A DNA stretch of 30,139 bases. It comes from UBA1234 sp964400015. Lineage in GTDB: Bacteria; Bacillota; Clostridia; TANB77; UBA1234. The notes under the pieces are model-generated. The model was given only the letters and a program-made list of their open reading frames with translations. It was not told the DNA's origin and made no database searches. The position numbers and the translations under genes are program-made. Below, piece by piece: positions 16,901 to 24,469 of the stretch (its first letter is position 1; every line of letters starts with the position of its first letter). Location: contig CAYNRR010000017.1 of assembly GCA_964400015.1 (NCBI GenBank), positions 1 to 30,139 on the forward strand. The letters are read 5' to 3'.

Positions 16901-18101
16901 CTTTACCAAATTTTTTCGATACAGTTGCACCAGCTTTAGAAATAAGTTTGCCAGTAGCAACCATTTGCATTGTAGCATTTCTTCCCGAATCTGTTGTTTT
17001 TGCACCTGAGCCTTTCATGTTGAATATATTTCTTAATAACTCATCACCTTTTGAAATAAAGCTAATTAACATCAAGAATATTAACCAGTTATCTCCTATG
17101 CTACCTAGCTGCATAATCATTGCCATACCAATTACATAAACAATTGCATGGAACGATTGCATAAAGACATTTAGCATAAACTCTTTACACCAATTGTTAA
17201 AAGCTTGCGATTTTCCATCACCTAATTTATCTATCGCATATGAAACGGTTACTAATGGGAAAATAACCATTAAGAATATTGTCATTAGCAAACGTTTAAA
17301 ATAAACAATTATTAGTCCTAATAGCTGTTTAACCATTATTACAAAGCATAGCGCATATAAAAGCCAACCTTTTGTATGAGCCATTTGATACATTACAGAC
17401 ATATAATCTGTACCATTCATAAATTTAGTATGAATTGTTTCTAGTGTTTTATTTAAATCTGTAAGTCCAGTGTCTTCTTCTGATGTAAAACCAACTTGCT
17501 CTATACTATCACCGAAATTTAATACATTAGTCTTATTTGTGTCTATGAATTTTACAAAAGCGTCATTTACTACAATAGTATACTTCATTGCATATGGGAA
17601 TAAGAATAATATCGCAATTCCTATTACCCAGTATAGTACAAACTCTTTATACTTAGCATTTTTATCAGTACCTGCATTTAGTAAAACTCTAATACCAATA
17701 TAAACTAGTATCATCATATAGAAAATTACTGCAATACTAGTAAAGAATTTATAAAATGTATTTATTGTATTTTTAAAGTCTTCTGTTAAATAATCATTAT
17801 CTCCACCAGGCATCCCTTTAAAAATCGTCAATCTTGTTTTTGAGTAATGATTAAAAAATAACGATTCAATTGTTAAAGGTTCGCCTCCATCAGCTCCACC
17901 TGTTGCTATACCTATAATTCCATATAACTGAGCTGTAACATAGGTTATACAAATTGATACAACCTTTTCAAATAAGTTCGCTTTGTCTTCGTTTTCACTA
18001 ACCTCAGCTGCATATGAAACTCGGTTAGCAGGCAATATTGCTGTTCCAAGTGTACATATTAACATTAGCATTATTATAAATTTTTGTAATAATTTGTTCA
18101 T
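13908..18101 (-). CDS. VirB6/TrbL-like T4SS channel protein, fourth copy (1397 aa)
   Basis: The largest gene in the window. Residues 1-34 form a signal-like helix. The VirB6 core follows to about residue 365: LTIESLFFNHY, GIAILFLFPYAMKY, VNDAFVKF, YFKRLLMTIFLMVIFPLVT, DKLGDGKSQAF, NVFMQSFHAIVYV and NWLIF. The last 1030 residues are a tail with long basic, low-complexity stretches, including Lys/Arg-rich helices and a Gly/Ser/Met segment with repeated GGSMGG-type units (plus-strand 15800-15900). Later parts are Ser/Lys-rich with Ala-rich helices toward the end (AAVDINLNVPLSVGAGLMTAG). Positive charge and disorder would suit nucleic-acid or membrane-surface contact, but that is inference. The gene starts 20 bases after the previous stop with GGAGG eight bases before the ATG. 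Confidence 0.8.
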   Translation of the reverse strand: MNKLLQKFIIMLMLICTLGTAILPANRVSYAAEVSENEDKANLFEKVVSICITYVTAQLYGIIGIATGGADGGEPLTIESLFFNHYSKTRLTIFKGMPGGDNDYLTEDFKNTINTFYKFFTSIAVIFYMMILVYIGIRVLLNAGTDKNAKYKEFVLYWVIGIAILFLFPYAMKYTIVVNDAFVKFIDTNKTNVLNFGDSIEQVGFTSEEDTGLTDLNKTLETIHTKFMNGTDYMSVMYQMAHTKGWLLYALCFVIMVKQLLGLIIVYFKRLLMTIFLMVIFPLVTVSYAIDKLGDGKSQAFNNWCKEFMLNVFMQSFHAIVYVIGMAMIMQLGSIGDNWLIFLMLISFISKGDELLRNIFNMKGSGAKTTDSGRNATMQMVATGKLISKAGATVSKKFGKDSHIGHVRQGLGNLSNHAKDSIISSLDAANARDEQTALQGEMQHNLADLNAPQTLMDNAAIALDENSTELERNQALDNILATMNMPNGEEKEKKLNELASYLKDNPEALQDLENMLKVRAAQNKIMVGGLTPVELNEQIEIILKQVKSGGRAGRMASRLVSENDLEKIRLASKLNFRKPEEEYDLSGIKGGSPSKKSNTKSGGTRVKGDRYSGRFRTPESTYRMQQARLKNARDRAIDEVTGEIRDAFSVSQLIEDHRNGGIRNATSRRYKTVKRGIKKANGLTKVRAMKARMKQLESKGKQDSTEYIELETQVNKTTRSMARATAQKQRGGRRTQTSTGGGSTAGSTGGSMGGGSMGGSSRRSSAKIEQPGAVYSDQTGKMHQATERKKASKKSKKTRDAVYDAAGVRDQFIKNRKANERATLKPNMGRPGQSAGKFRVQGLKYTGIKSNRTSAKNILEAGRTGLVIKGPKSAQVNTQSTDTSRPIRGNNIPTGGNRSSKAQNRPEMKDTSIHIVHQKTPREMSEAKALRKATEMKKEQTASVFADKFGEAIKRSNGDTASNNSKPKKAVLLSQEVIDMAKKKEEQKTSIKGKHSSSVEKPAAPASKYSTHSNEKDTVIVVRDGSEGFTGATLGKNVISLNSKSDYEKAKKLVADVENSRVKATTITTGEKPKVSEEKIHETAMRLAASITAINQSDSGNYTASEIVAHIDNIKSIMQSHKKGTEEYDLCLELIKKMQYDLNDFESTVRIQILNDPTSIAASDPNRERIMDASIRHVQGLDKDEILLTMLKYDQDELTIGQEPRKTKAYQTASSIAANGFAIGEDAKVLQTAMSNSLRERELQARIKENEAIRKSSNAAIKKDVKNILVEGAYAAVDINLNVPLSVGAGLMTAGMNNSGMDKSLKTSLAMYSVVDSGVDATRKVAETAVKAGVHATKDAIGVVKSVMPKTSEKPEQKPTQNPVVEKESPVDLKKAELRNKTTLGDGESLTQRAKRL

Positions 18102-18121
18102 ATCGCCTGCCTCCTTTCATT

Positions 18122-21118
18122 TTATAAATCATTGCCACTAGTATCATTATCTTCAGATACTGAATACGATGGCGAACTCTTTCTTATGTCTGCATCGGCG
18201 TACATTTTATTAGCAAGTTGTTCTCTAAATTTATTTTGATAATTTTGCGAAGCTTCCCTTGATTTTCTTGACTTTGAAGCTCTATTACGTTTTCCTGAAG
18301 AATCATTATTTTGTGTTGTTTCTTTTCTTGCTTGGTCTGCAGCTCTATTTGAGTTTCCACTGCTTCCATTACTATTAGTTTTTGGAGCACTGTTACCATA
18401 TCTTGATGAAGAATTTGATGATTGCTTTGAACTTGAACTTGAGCTTGAACTAGAACTTGAGCTTGAGCTAGAATCTTTTTTCTTAGATTTTTCAAAGTTC
18501 TTGCCTGAAATATATCCAGCAGTTGCAAAGCCAACATTAAAATCTTCAACGTCAAACCCTAAAGCACCTGCAGTTGTTATAGCACTCACTGCTGCAGCAG
18601 CGTTTCTTACACCTTGAGTTGCCATTGCAATTTTCTTTCTCTTTTCTCTATTCTTCTTAGCTATTTCTCTCTTCTTAGCTGTTTTAGCATCAGCTTCTGC
18701 TCTTCTTTTATCTCTATCTGCCACGATTTTTTGTGCTTCTGCTTTATCTCCATGCGTCTTCATTGTAGCTCTATCGTGCATTTTTCTTGCCATATCTTTA
18801 GTTTTATCATTTTTAGCATTCTTTTCATCTATAGCTTTTTGCTTAGCATCAAATCTTTCACCTGTTGCTTTTGCACTTCCTGCAACATTAAGAGCGGATT
18901 TAGCAGCTATAGCACCTGCTAGTAATGTATCTGGAGTAACAGCTTTACCTGCATCAGATATAGAACTTGCTTTTAATCCTAAAATTGCTTTTATAACAGA
19001 TTCCATTGGGAAGATTGCCATAACTGCAAATAAGAAAAATAACCAGTTATCTTCATCTTCTTCAAAAATTCTTAATCCAGCTTCAACAAGCATTATATAT
19101 ACTAATGCGTGTACAGATTGTACAAATACGTTTACTATATACTCAGTTAACCATGTCTTCATCGTTCGTGATTTTTCTATACCCATTACTTTTTCAATAG
19201 CATACATCATAACTGCTAATGGATATATGATTATTAACACACCAATAGTTATTAAACGTTTGTAATATAAGAACAATAAGGCAACCAATTGATAAATTAA
19301 TATGTACCATACAGCAACATATACAAGTCTATATGTTTCACCTGCACGAGCTTTTATGTTTGACTCAAGGTCTACACCTCTACCAGCAATAGAAATTGCA
19401 ATTTCTGTTGCTTTTAAGGCTTTTTCTAGTTGCTTGATTTCAGCATAGCTCGTTCCATATTCCATCAAATTATTTATAATATCATTTGAATTACCATTGA
19501 AAAGACCAGTCCATCTAACGCCACCTGCTATTTTATTTACGTATTGCTCAATCTCTTCTGGAGTTGCACCAGCTCTTACACGGCTTCTAATTAAAGATTT
19601 TACTTGTGCTACTGTTCTTTCCCTTTTTACAGAATTATCATCGCCGATTTCTTGAATCATAGCATCACCTGTAAGCCAACCTCTTAGCCCAGATTCAGCT
19701 TTATTAAGTTTTTCACTTAATTCTGCCATTCTTGCTTCATTGTCTTCAATATTAGCTTCAATCGTGCTGTATAAATTCATCAAAGTTTCTTCTAGTTTTA
19801 CAGTTTCTGAATCTTCACCTAATTGCATATTAGTAGCCAAGTTAAGATCACTTAGGAAATCTGCATTATATACTGAATATATAGAATATTTACTTTGTTT
19901 TCTTAATATATCTACAAAAGCATCGTTAATACTTATTGCATATTTCATAAAGTATGGTCCAATGTATAGCAATGCTACTGCCATAATCCAACCAACGATT
20001 ATGCCTTGAATTTTCTTTTGACCAGGTGTACCAGCAAGTAGTAAAACTCTTATACCAACTGCAACTAGCAATATACCAAGTACTACTGCCGTCCATTTTT
20101 GGAACGCATCATGCCAACCGTTAATTACAGATGTGAAAGTTCCAACATATGTGCCTTCACCACCCCAGAAGTCAACAATTGTATCTTCGTATTGATTAAA
20201 TACTAATGCGTCGATTGTTAGGTTACTACCACCAACTGCAGTTACAACACCTCTGAATACACTACCTAAAGATATCAATATTTTTGACATAACTTCTTCT
20301 ATAGAGTTTGTTTCATTATCATTTAAAACTTCAGATGTTACGCCATAAAAAGCATATACTATATTTGCTTTTTCACTACCAAATGTATATGTTTCTTTTG
20401 CTTGTGACATAACATTTTTTATTGATTTTGAACCATCAACTATGTATTTAACAATCTTATCATTTTGAATAAATTTTCCAAATTTTTCTCTGACAACTAC
20501 TGTAGCTTTATTATTTTGCTGTCCACTAGAAAACTGGATACACTCACTTTCAGGTATCCCCGTAGCACAAAATACATAAACACGTTCATGTGCTGAATAT
20601 TTATTGCTATCTGATTTTCTTTGCGAAGAGTTACCTAATACAGTTTCGATACATTGATTATCTTTAAATTTAAATTCACAGTCAATTTTATACAATGGGG
20701 TTTTAAAACTTGTTTTCTTAAATCCATCATTATACACTGCACCTGGTTGAATATAATTATATCCTTCTGTTTTCTTGTGTGGTGTTACTTTAAAAGATGA
20801 TAACGAACTCGATGTTGCAATTTTCTTAAATGTTACTATATTTTCATCTTCATTTACAGAAATCATGTACTTACCATACTTGTTAGAGTCACTTGCTACA
20901 AATTTAAAATAGAATGGGAATTCAATTTTATCTCCAAAGTCTATTTCAAATTTATCATCCTTAAAAGTAAGAATCATCGGATTATCTTTGCCATAGAACG
21001 ATGAATTATATGTTCGAACTCTCGCTTCATCCGTTGTGCTTCCAGCAAAAACAGCTGATGGCATAAATACCATTACAATTATCAATATACCAGCTAAACA
21101 TTTTCTTATATTCTTCAT
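18122..21118 (-). CDS. VirB6/TrbL-like T4SS channel protein, third copy (998 aa)
   Basis: Differs from its siblings by a large exported amino-terminal domain. After a signal peptide (1-25) there are about 255 residues, beta-rich in appearance, before the core begins with LTIDALVFNQY (residue 300). The core continues with GPYFMKY, INDAFVDIL and YYKRLITIGVLIIIYPLA. NVFVQSVHALVYIML and NWLFF (Trp692) follow. An extra insertion of about 200 mostly helical residues separates NDAFV from YYKR. The tail (about 720-998) is Lys/Ala-rich, then carries 15 consecutive Ser residues and a Ser/Asn/Arg-rich end. AAAGGAG precedes the ATG. It sits 28 bases after the previous gene. The outside domain could contact the wall or another cell; this is inference. 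Confidence 0.82.
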   Translation of the reverse strand: MKNIRKCLAGILIIVMVFMPSAVFAGSTTDEARVRTYNSSFYGKDNPMILTFKDDKFEIDFGDKIEFPFYFKFVASDSNKYGKYMISVNEDENIVTFKKIATSSSLSSFKVTPHKKTEGYNYIQPGAVYNDGFKKTSFKTPLYKIDCEFKFKDNQCIETVLGNSSQRKSDSNKYSAHERVYVFCATGIPESECIQFSSGQQNNKATVVVREKFGKFIQNDKIVKYIVDGSKSIKNVMSQAKETYTFGSEKANIVYAFYGVTSEVLNDNETNSIEEVMSKILISLGSVFRGVVTAVGGSNLTIDALVFNQYEDTIVDFWGGEGTYVGTFTSVINGWHDAFQKWTAVVLGILLVAVGIRVLLLAGTPGQKKIQGIIVGWIMAVALLYIGPYFMKYAISINDAFVDILRKQSKYSIYSVYNADFLSDLNLATNMQLGEDSETVKLEETLMNLYSTIEANIEDNEARMAELSEKLNKAESGLRGWLTGDAMIQEIGDDNSVKRERTVAQVKSLIRSRVRAGATPEEIEQYVNKIAGGVRWTGLFNGNSNDIINNLMEYGTSYAEIKQLEKALKATEIAISIAGRGVDLESNIKARAGETYRLVYVAVWYILIYQLVALLFLYYKRLITIGVLIIIYPLAVMMYAIEKVMGIEKSRTMKTWLTEYIVNVFVQSVHALVYIMLVEAGLRIFEEDEDNWLFFLFAVMAIFPMESVIKAILGLKASSISDAGKAVTPDTLLAGAIAAKSALNVAGSAKATGERFDAKQKAIDEKNAKNDKTKDMARKMHDRATMKTHGDKAEAQKIVADRDKRRAEADAKTAKKREIAKKNREKRKKIAMATQGVRNAAAAVSAITTAGALGFDVEDFNVGFATAGYISGKNFEKSKKKDSSSSSSSSSSSSSSSKQSSNSSSRYGNSAPKTNSNGSSGNSNRAADQARKETTQNNDSSGKRNRASKSRKSREASQNYQNKFREQLANKMYADADIRKSSPSYSVSEDNDTSGNDL
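18428..18472 (-). repeat. Hexanucleotide repeat encoding a 15-Ser run
   Basis: Fifteen Ser codons alternate strictly between the TCN and AGY boxes, so the DNA is a tandem array of TCAAGT/TCAAGC/TCTAGT hexamers. It lies in frame in the tail of the 998-residue VirB6-like protein. Changes by whole hexamers would keep the frame and add or remove two Ser. Confidence 0.75.
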
Positions 21119-21146
21119 ACCATCAACTCCTTTACTTAATTATTTA

Positions 21147-23054
21147 CTATTTCTTAATATTGTTTCTCATATAATTCCAATATGCTATTTCACCTTTTGC
21201 TTTTCCACCTCTAGCTGTTGCTTTAGCCATCTCTGCAAGTGCTTCTCTGTATATTTGTTGCATTGTTTCTCCGTTTTGGCCAACAACTTCATCAGGATTT
21301 ACATCAGCCGGAAGTAATGCTTCTGGTGGAACATTTAATCCTAATTCTTCATCTTTGCTTCCATTCATAATACTGCTTGCAATAACTCTACCATGAACTT
21401 CTCTTTCAGCTTTATTTATTGCAGTTGTAATCGGAGCAGTAGCACCTTTGGCAATTTTTGAACCAGCAAGTGAACTTGATGCAACATTTGAAGCCATTTT
21501 ACCATCTGCATTACCTTTTGAAAGTCCGTATGTAGCACCTAAAACTCTTCCTGAAGCACTAAAGCCACGCTTTACAAGGCCACTTGCAATACCATTTTTC
21601 ACTCTATGTTTCATTGCTTTTCCTGCAACATTATCCATTGCAGCACCAGCATCAAATGTTCTTGTATCTACACTAGGCGAGCCACCACCACTTTGAGCTG
21701 AATCGCTTGCACCGCTTGTTCCTCCTGCATTTTCACCTCCACTAGATGAACCACCTGTTGAAGAACCACCAGGTTTATTGATTGCAAAGTTTGAACGCAT
21801 CTTTTGATTATTTTCAATAACTTTAGCATCTGCCTTATCGCGTCCTGTAGCAGGGCTACTTGAACCACTACCCTTAAACATATCTTTCATTGCAGTATAT
21901 GTTGCTGCCGTTGCTGCCAAATCACCAAGCGTATTTGCCTTAGATTCTGCACCGAATATGCTTCTCAATACTTTTTCACCTTTGAATAGGAACAGTACTG
22001 ATATTATCATAAATAGCCAGTTCTTACCTTGGCTTGTTATATACGATCTAACTGCTGTATTTACAACAATTACATATACAACTGCATGGAATATCTGTAC
22101 AACAACGTTAACGACAAACTCTTTAAACCATATACTAAATGTCTGTGCTTTTTTGTCTCCCATCTTGTCAATTGCAAAAGTCATTGCAACCAGTGGGAAA
22201 ATTGTTATAAGAAATGCAAGCATAAATACTCTCTTATAATACATCAAAAGCAATACCATCATTTGTCCTATCATAATGAAATAAATTGCTAATAATATCA
22301 ATTTTTTATTTTGTTGTACTAACATTCTTGTTTGTAGCATTGTATCGCCTATGTCTTCAACACTTATAGACGAACTCGAGCCAACGCCCTCAAGCATAGC
22401 TTCTAAAAATTCTTCTTCTCCAAATATTTCATTAGCTCTAGCTGAATCACCCAAAATTGATGGTGTTCTACTTTCTGATGGTGTACTATTTATTGTAAGT
22501 GAAACTGCAGTTACAGCCGTTTCACTCAACATAACTATGTACTTCATTGCAAATGGGAAAAGACATAGTATTGCGACACCTGTCACCCAGGATACTAAAT
22601 ATTCTTTGTACTGTGCCGTTTTTTCAGCCGTGCTATGTAATAAAACCTGTATACCTGCAACAACTAAAACGGCTACATACACCATTACTGCAATTTTAAA
22701 GAATACATCATACCACTTTTCTACAATGCTTTGCATCATTCCTTTTATCGCAGTAGGCGAATCTTTATCCCAGAAATTTATATTTAGTTTTTTTACATTA
22801 TTAAATATAATTGAATCTGTCGTAACAACTTCTCCAACACTCGAAGAAACCATATACAAAACGCCATCACCAAGAGGCAATAATAATTCAACTAAAATTT
22901 CTTCAACCAGATTTGACAACGCACCTATAGGATTTGTAACAAAATCCCACACATCAACTTCAACTGCGTATGCAACACTTGTAAAAGGAGTGCAGCATAC
23001 TTGTATTAAACAAATCATTATTAACATCATACAAAACATTTTCATTTTTTTCAT
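21147..23054 (-). CDS. VirB6/TrbL-like T4SS channel protein, second copy (635 aa)
   Basis: Predicted polytopic channel component with the same core as the other copies. It has a signal-like helix (about 1-30), then VTTDSIIFNNV, KWYDVFFKIAVMVYVAV, GVAILCLFPFAMKY and LSETAV in place of NDAFV. YYKRVFMLAFLITIFPLVA, DKMGDKKAQTF, VVVQIFHAVVYVI and NWLFM (Trp346) follow. The last 260 residues form a tail with a Gly/Ser-rich linker (GGSSTGGSSSGG type) and an Ala/Gly/Lys-rich end; this is shorter than in the three later copies. GGGAGG lies upstream of the ATG at 23054. It starts 32 bases after the frameshifted first copy. The Gly/Ser linker suggests a flexible tether between the membrane core and a small end domain. 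Confidence 0.83.
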   Translation of the reverse strand: MKKMKMFCMMLIMICLIQVCCTPFTSVAYAVEVDVWDFVTNPIGALSNLVEEILVELLLPLGDGVLYMVSSSVGEVVTTDSIIFNNVKKLNINFWDKDSPTAIKGMMQSIVEKWYDVFFKIAVMVYVAVLVVAGIQVLLHSTAEKTAQYKEYLVSWVTGVAILCLFPFAMKYIVMLSETAVTAVSLTINSTPSESRTPSILGDSARANEIFGEEEFLEAMLEGVGSSSSISVEDIGDTMLQTRMLVQQNKKLILLAIYFIMIGQMMVLLLMYYKRVFMLAFLITIFPLVAMTFAIDKMGDKKAQTFSIWFKEFVVNVVVQIFHAVVYVIVVNTAVRSYITSQGKNWLFMIISVLFLFKGEKVLRSIFGAESKANTLGDLAATAATYTAMKDMFKGSGSSSPATGRDKADAKVIENNQKMRSNFAINKPGGSSTGGSSSGGENAGGTSGASDSAQSGGGSPSVDTRTFDAGAAMDNVAGKAMKHRVKNGIASGLVKRGFSASGRVLGATYGLSKGNADGKMASNVASSSLAGSKIAKGATAPITTAINKAEREVHGRVIASSIMNGSKDEELGLNVPPEALLPADVNPDEVVGQNGETMQQIYREALAEMAKATARGGKAKGEIAYWNYMRNNIKK

Positions 23055-23086
23055 AATACGCTACCTCCCTTCTTAAATGTTTATTC

Positions 23087-24356
23087 TTATTTGAATAATC
23101 CTTTAGCTGCCTTTCCACCAAAGTCTCTAACTTTCTTAACACCTTTACCAAGTTCTTCTTCTGGATTATTAACAGTTGTTGTAACTGCACTAATTATATC
23201 TCTGAACATTTTTTCACCAACAAACACGAAGTTTATTGCAACAATTATTAAGAACCAGTTTACTTGATTTATATTTTCATTTAATACTGCTGTTATTTGC
23301 GACATTATTACAGATGAAATGATTGCATAAATTACTGCATGGATAGATTGCAAAAATACGTTTGTGAAAAATTCTTTAGACCATGCTGTAAGCGCATTTT
23401 GTTTTCCTGTACTTACAGTACCGATAACATATTCTAGCAATGTTATTGGGAAAATCGCTATCAAAAACGCTATCGTCAAATATCTCTTATAATATATGTA
23501 TATAAAAATAATTAACTGAATTAGCATTATGTACCATAACACTACATATAAAAATCTACCCGTTATACCTGCAAGAGCACGTATAATTCTCATCATATCG
23601 CCACGTTCTTTATTTTCTTGATAATTCTGAGCGTATGCGTTAGTTGCTTCTTCACTACCTAATGTTAATACGTATGAACCTCTCTTTGTGTATTCAGGGC
23701 TACGTAATTCAAATTCTTTTGATCTTAAATCTGAGTTATCTCCAACGTATGTAGTATCTTCAACTATGATACCTGAACTTCCACCAAACAGATTTTTCAT
23801 TGTTTTTATAATTCCCTCATTCAAATCGAATGCATATCTCATTACGTACGGGAATAAAAACAATATCGCGATTCCCATCGTCCACTTCATAAATAACTCT
23901 TGTGCCTGTGCTTTCTTGCCAGCATTTCCGTAGCATTGTTTTTAATCCAACGGCTACTAAAGCTGCCAGGTATATAACCAGTACAATTTTAAACAAGACA
24001 TCGTACCATTCGGTTACAATTTCAGTTACAATTTCGCTAGCTGGTGCCTTACTTGGGTTCGTTCCTTTTTTAAAGAAGTTTGCATTTAATGCATCAACCT
24101 CATTGTAGATTATTTTTTGAACTGTTACTTCCTGCTTCAATAAAAATGTCATGTACTCCATAATGAAATCGCCTACGGATAAGCTTAAATCTGTAAGTGC
24201 CATTTCAAACGGATTGGCTTGTTCAAATTTTTCTCGTATTTCTTTCATTTTTGCTTGTGAAATATTTGTAGCATAAATTTCATTAGAAAAAGAAAGGACT
24301 GTAATAAATGCTAAAAATATGCTAACAAACACTTTTAAAAATCCTTTTTTCCTCAT
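23087..24356 (-). pseudogene. VirB6/TrbL-like T4SS channel protein, first copy, frameshifted
   Basis: Two overlapping frames make one VirB6-like protein. Frame one (start 24356, AAAGGAG upstream) encodes a signal helix, VTVQKIIYNEV and WYDVLFKIVLVIYLAAL up to AVGLKTML. The match to the siblings then moves to the next frame: GNAGKKAQAQELFMKW, GIAILFLFPYVMRY, YYKRYLTIAFLIAIFPITL, NVFLQSIHAVIYAI and NWFLI, ending at 23087. The switch lies near 23943, where one base is extra or two are missing. The span of 1270 bases is three times 423 plus one, which fits a single extra base and a 422-residue product. The rest of each frame is clean, so this is either a recent mutation, a sequencing or assembly error, or less likely a programmed +1 shift. 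The repaired protein has only a 30-residue tail. Confidence 0.78.
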
Positions 24357-24389
24357 TTAATACACTCCTTTCTTCTTCATTTATAAAAC

Positions 24390-24452
24390 GTGCACAAAGC
24401 AAGAGATATGCTAAAAATATTATAGAATTTTATTATCTCTCGCTTTATGCAC
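24390..24452 (-). promoter_or_regulatory. 19-bp intercistronic hairpin between virB4 and the VirB6-like genes
   Basis: In the 113-base gap, arms 24434-24452 and 24390-24408 pair over 19 consecutive positions with only two G-U wobbles and a 25-base AT-rich loop. The sequence after it (GTTTTAT) is only weakly U-rich, so full termination is doubtful. An RNase III processing site or partial attenuator lowering VirB6-like expression relative to VirB4 is plausible. Confidence 0.7.
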
Positions 24453-24469
24453 CTCACTTATTTAAAACA

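Noticed and set aside
22351..23076. Plus-strand frame of 241 codons opposite the second VirB6-like gene
   Set aside because: It is a shadow of a clearly conserved membrane protein, with no start signals.
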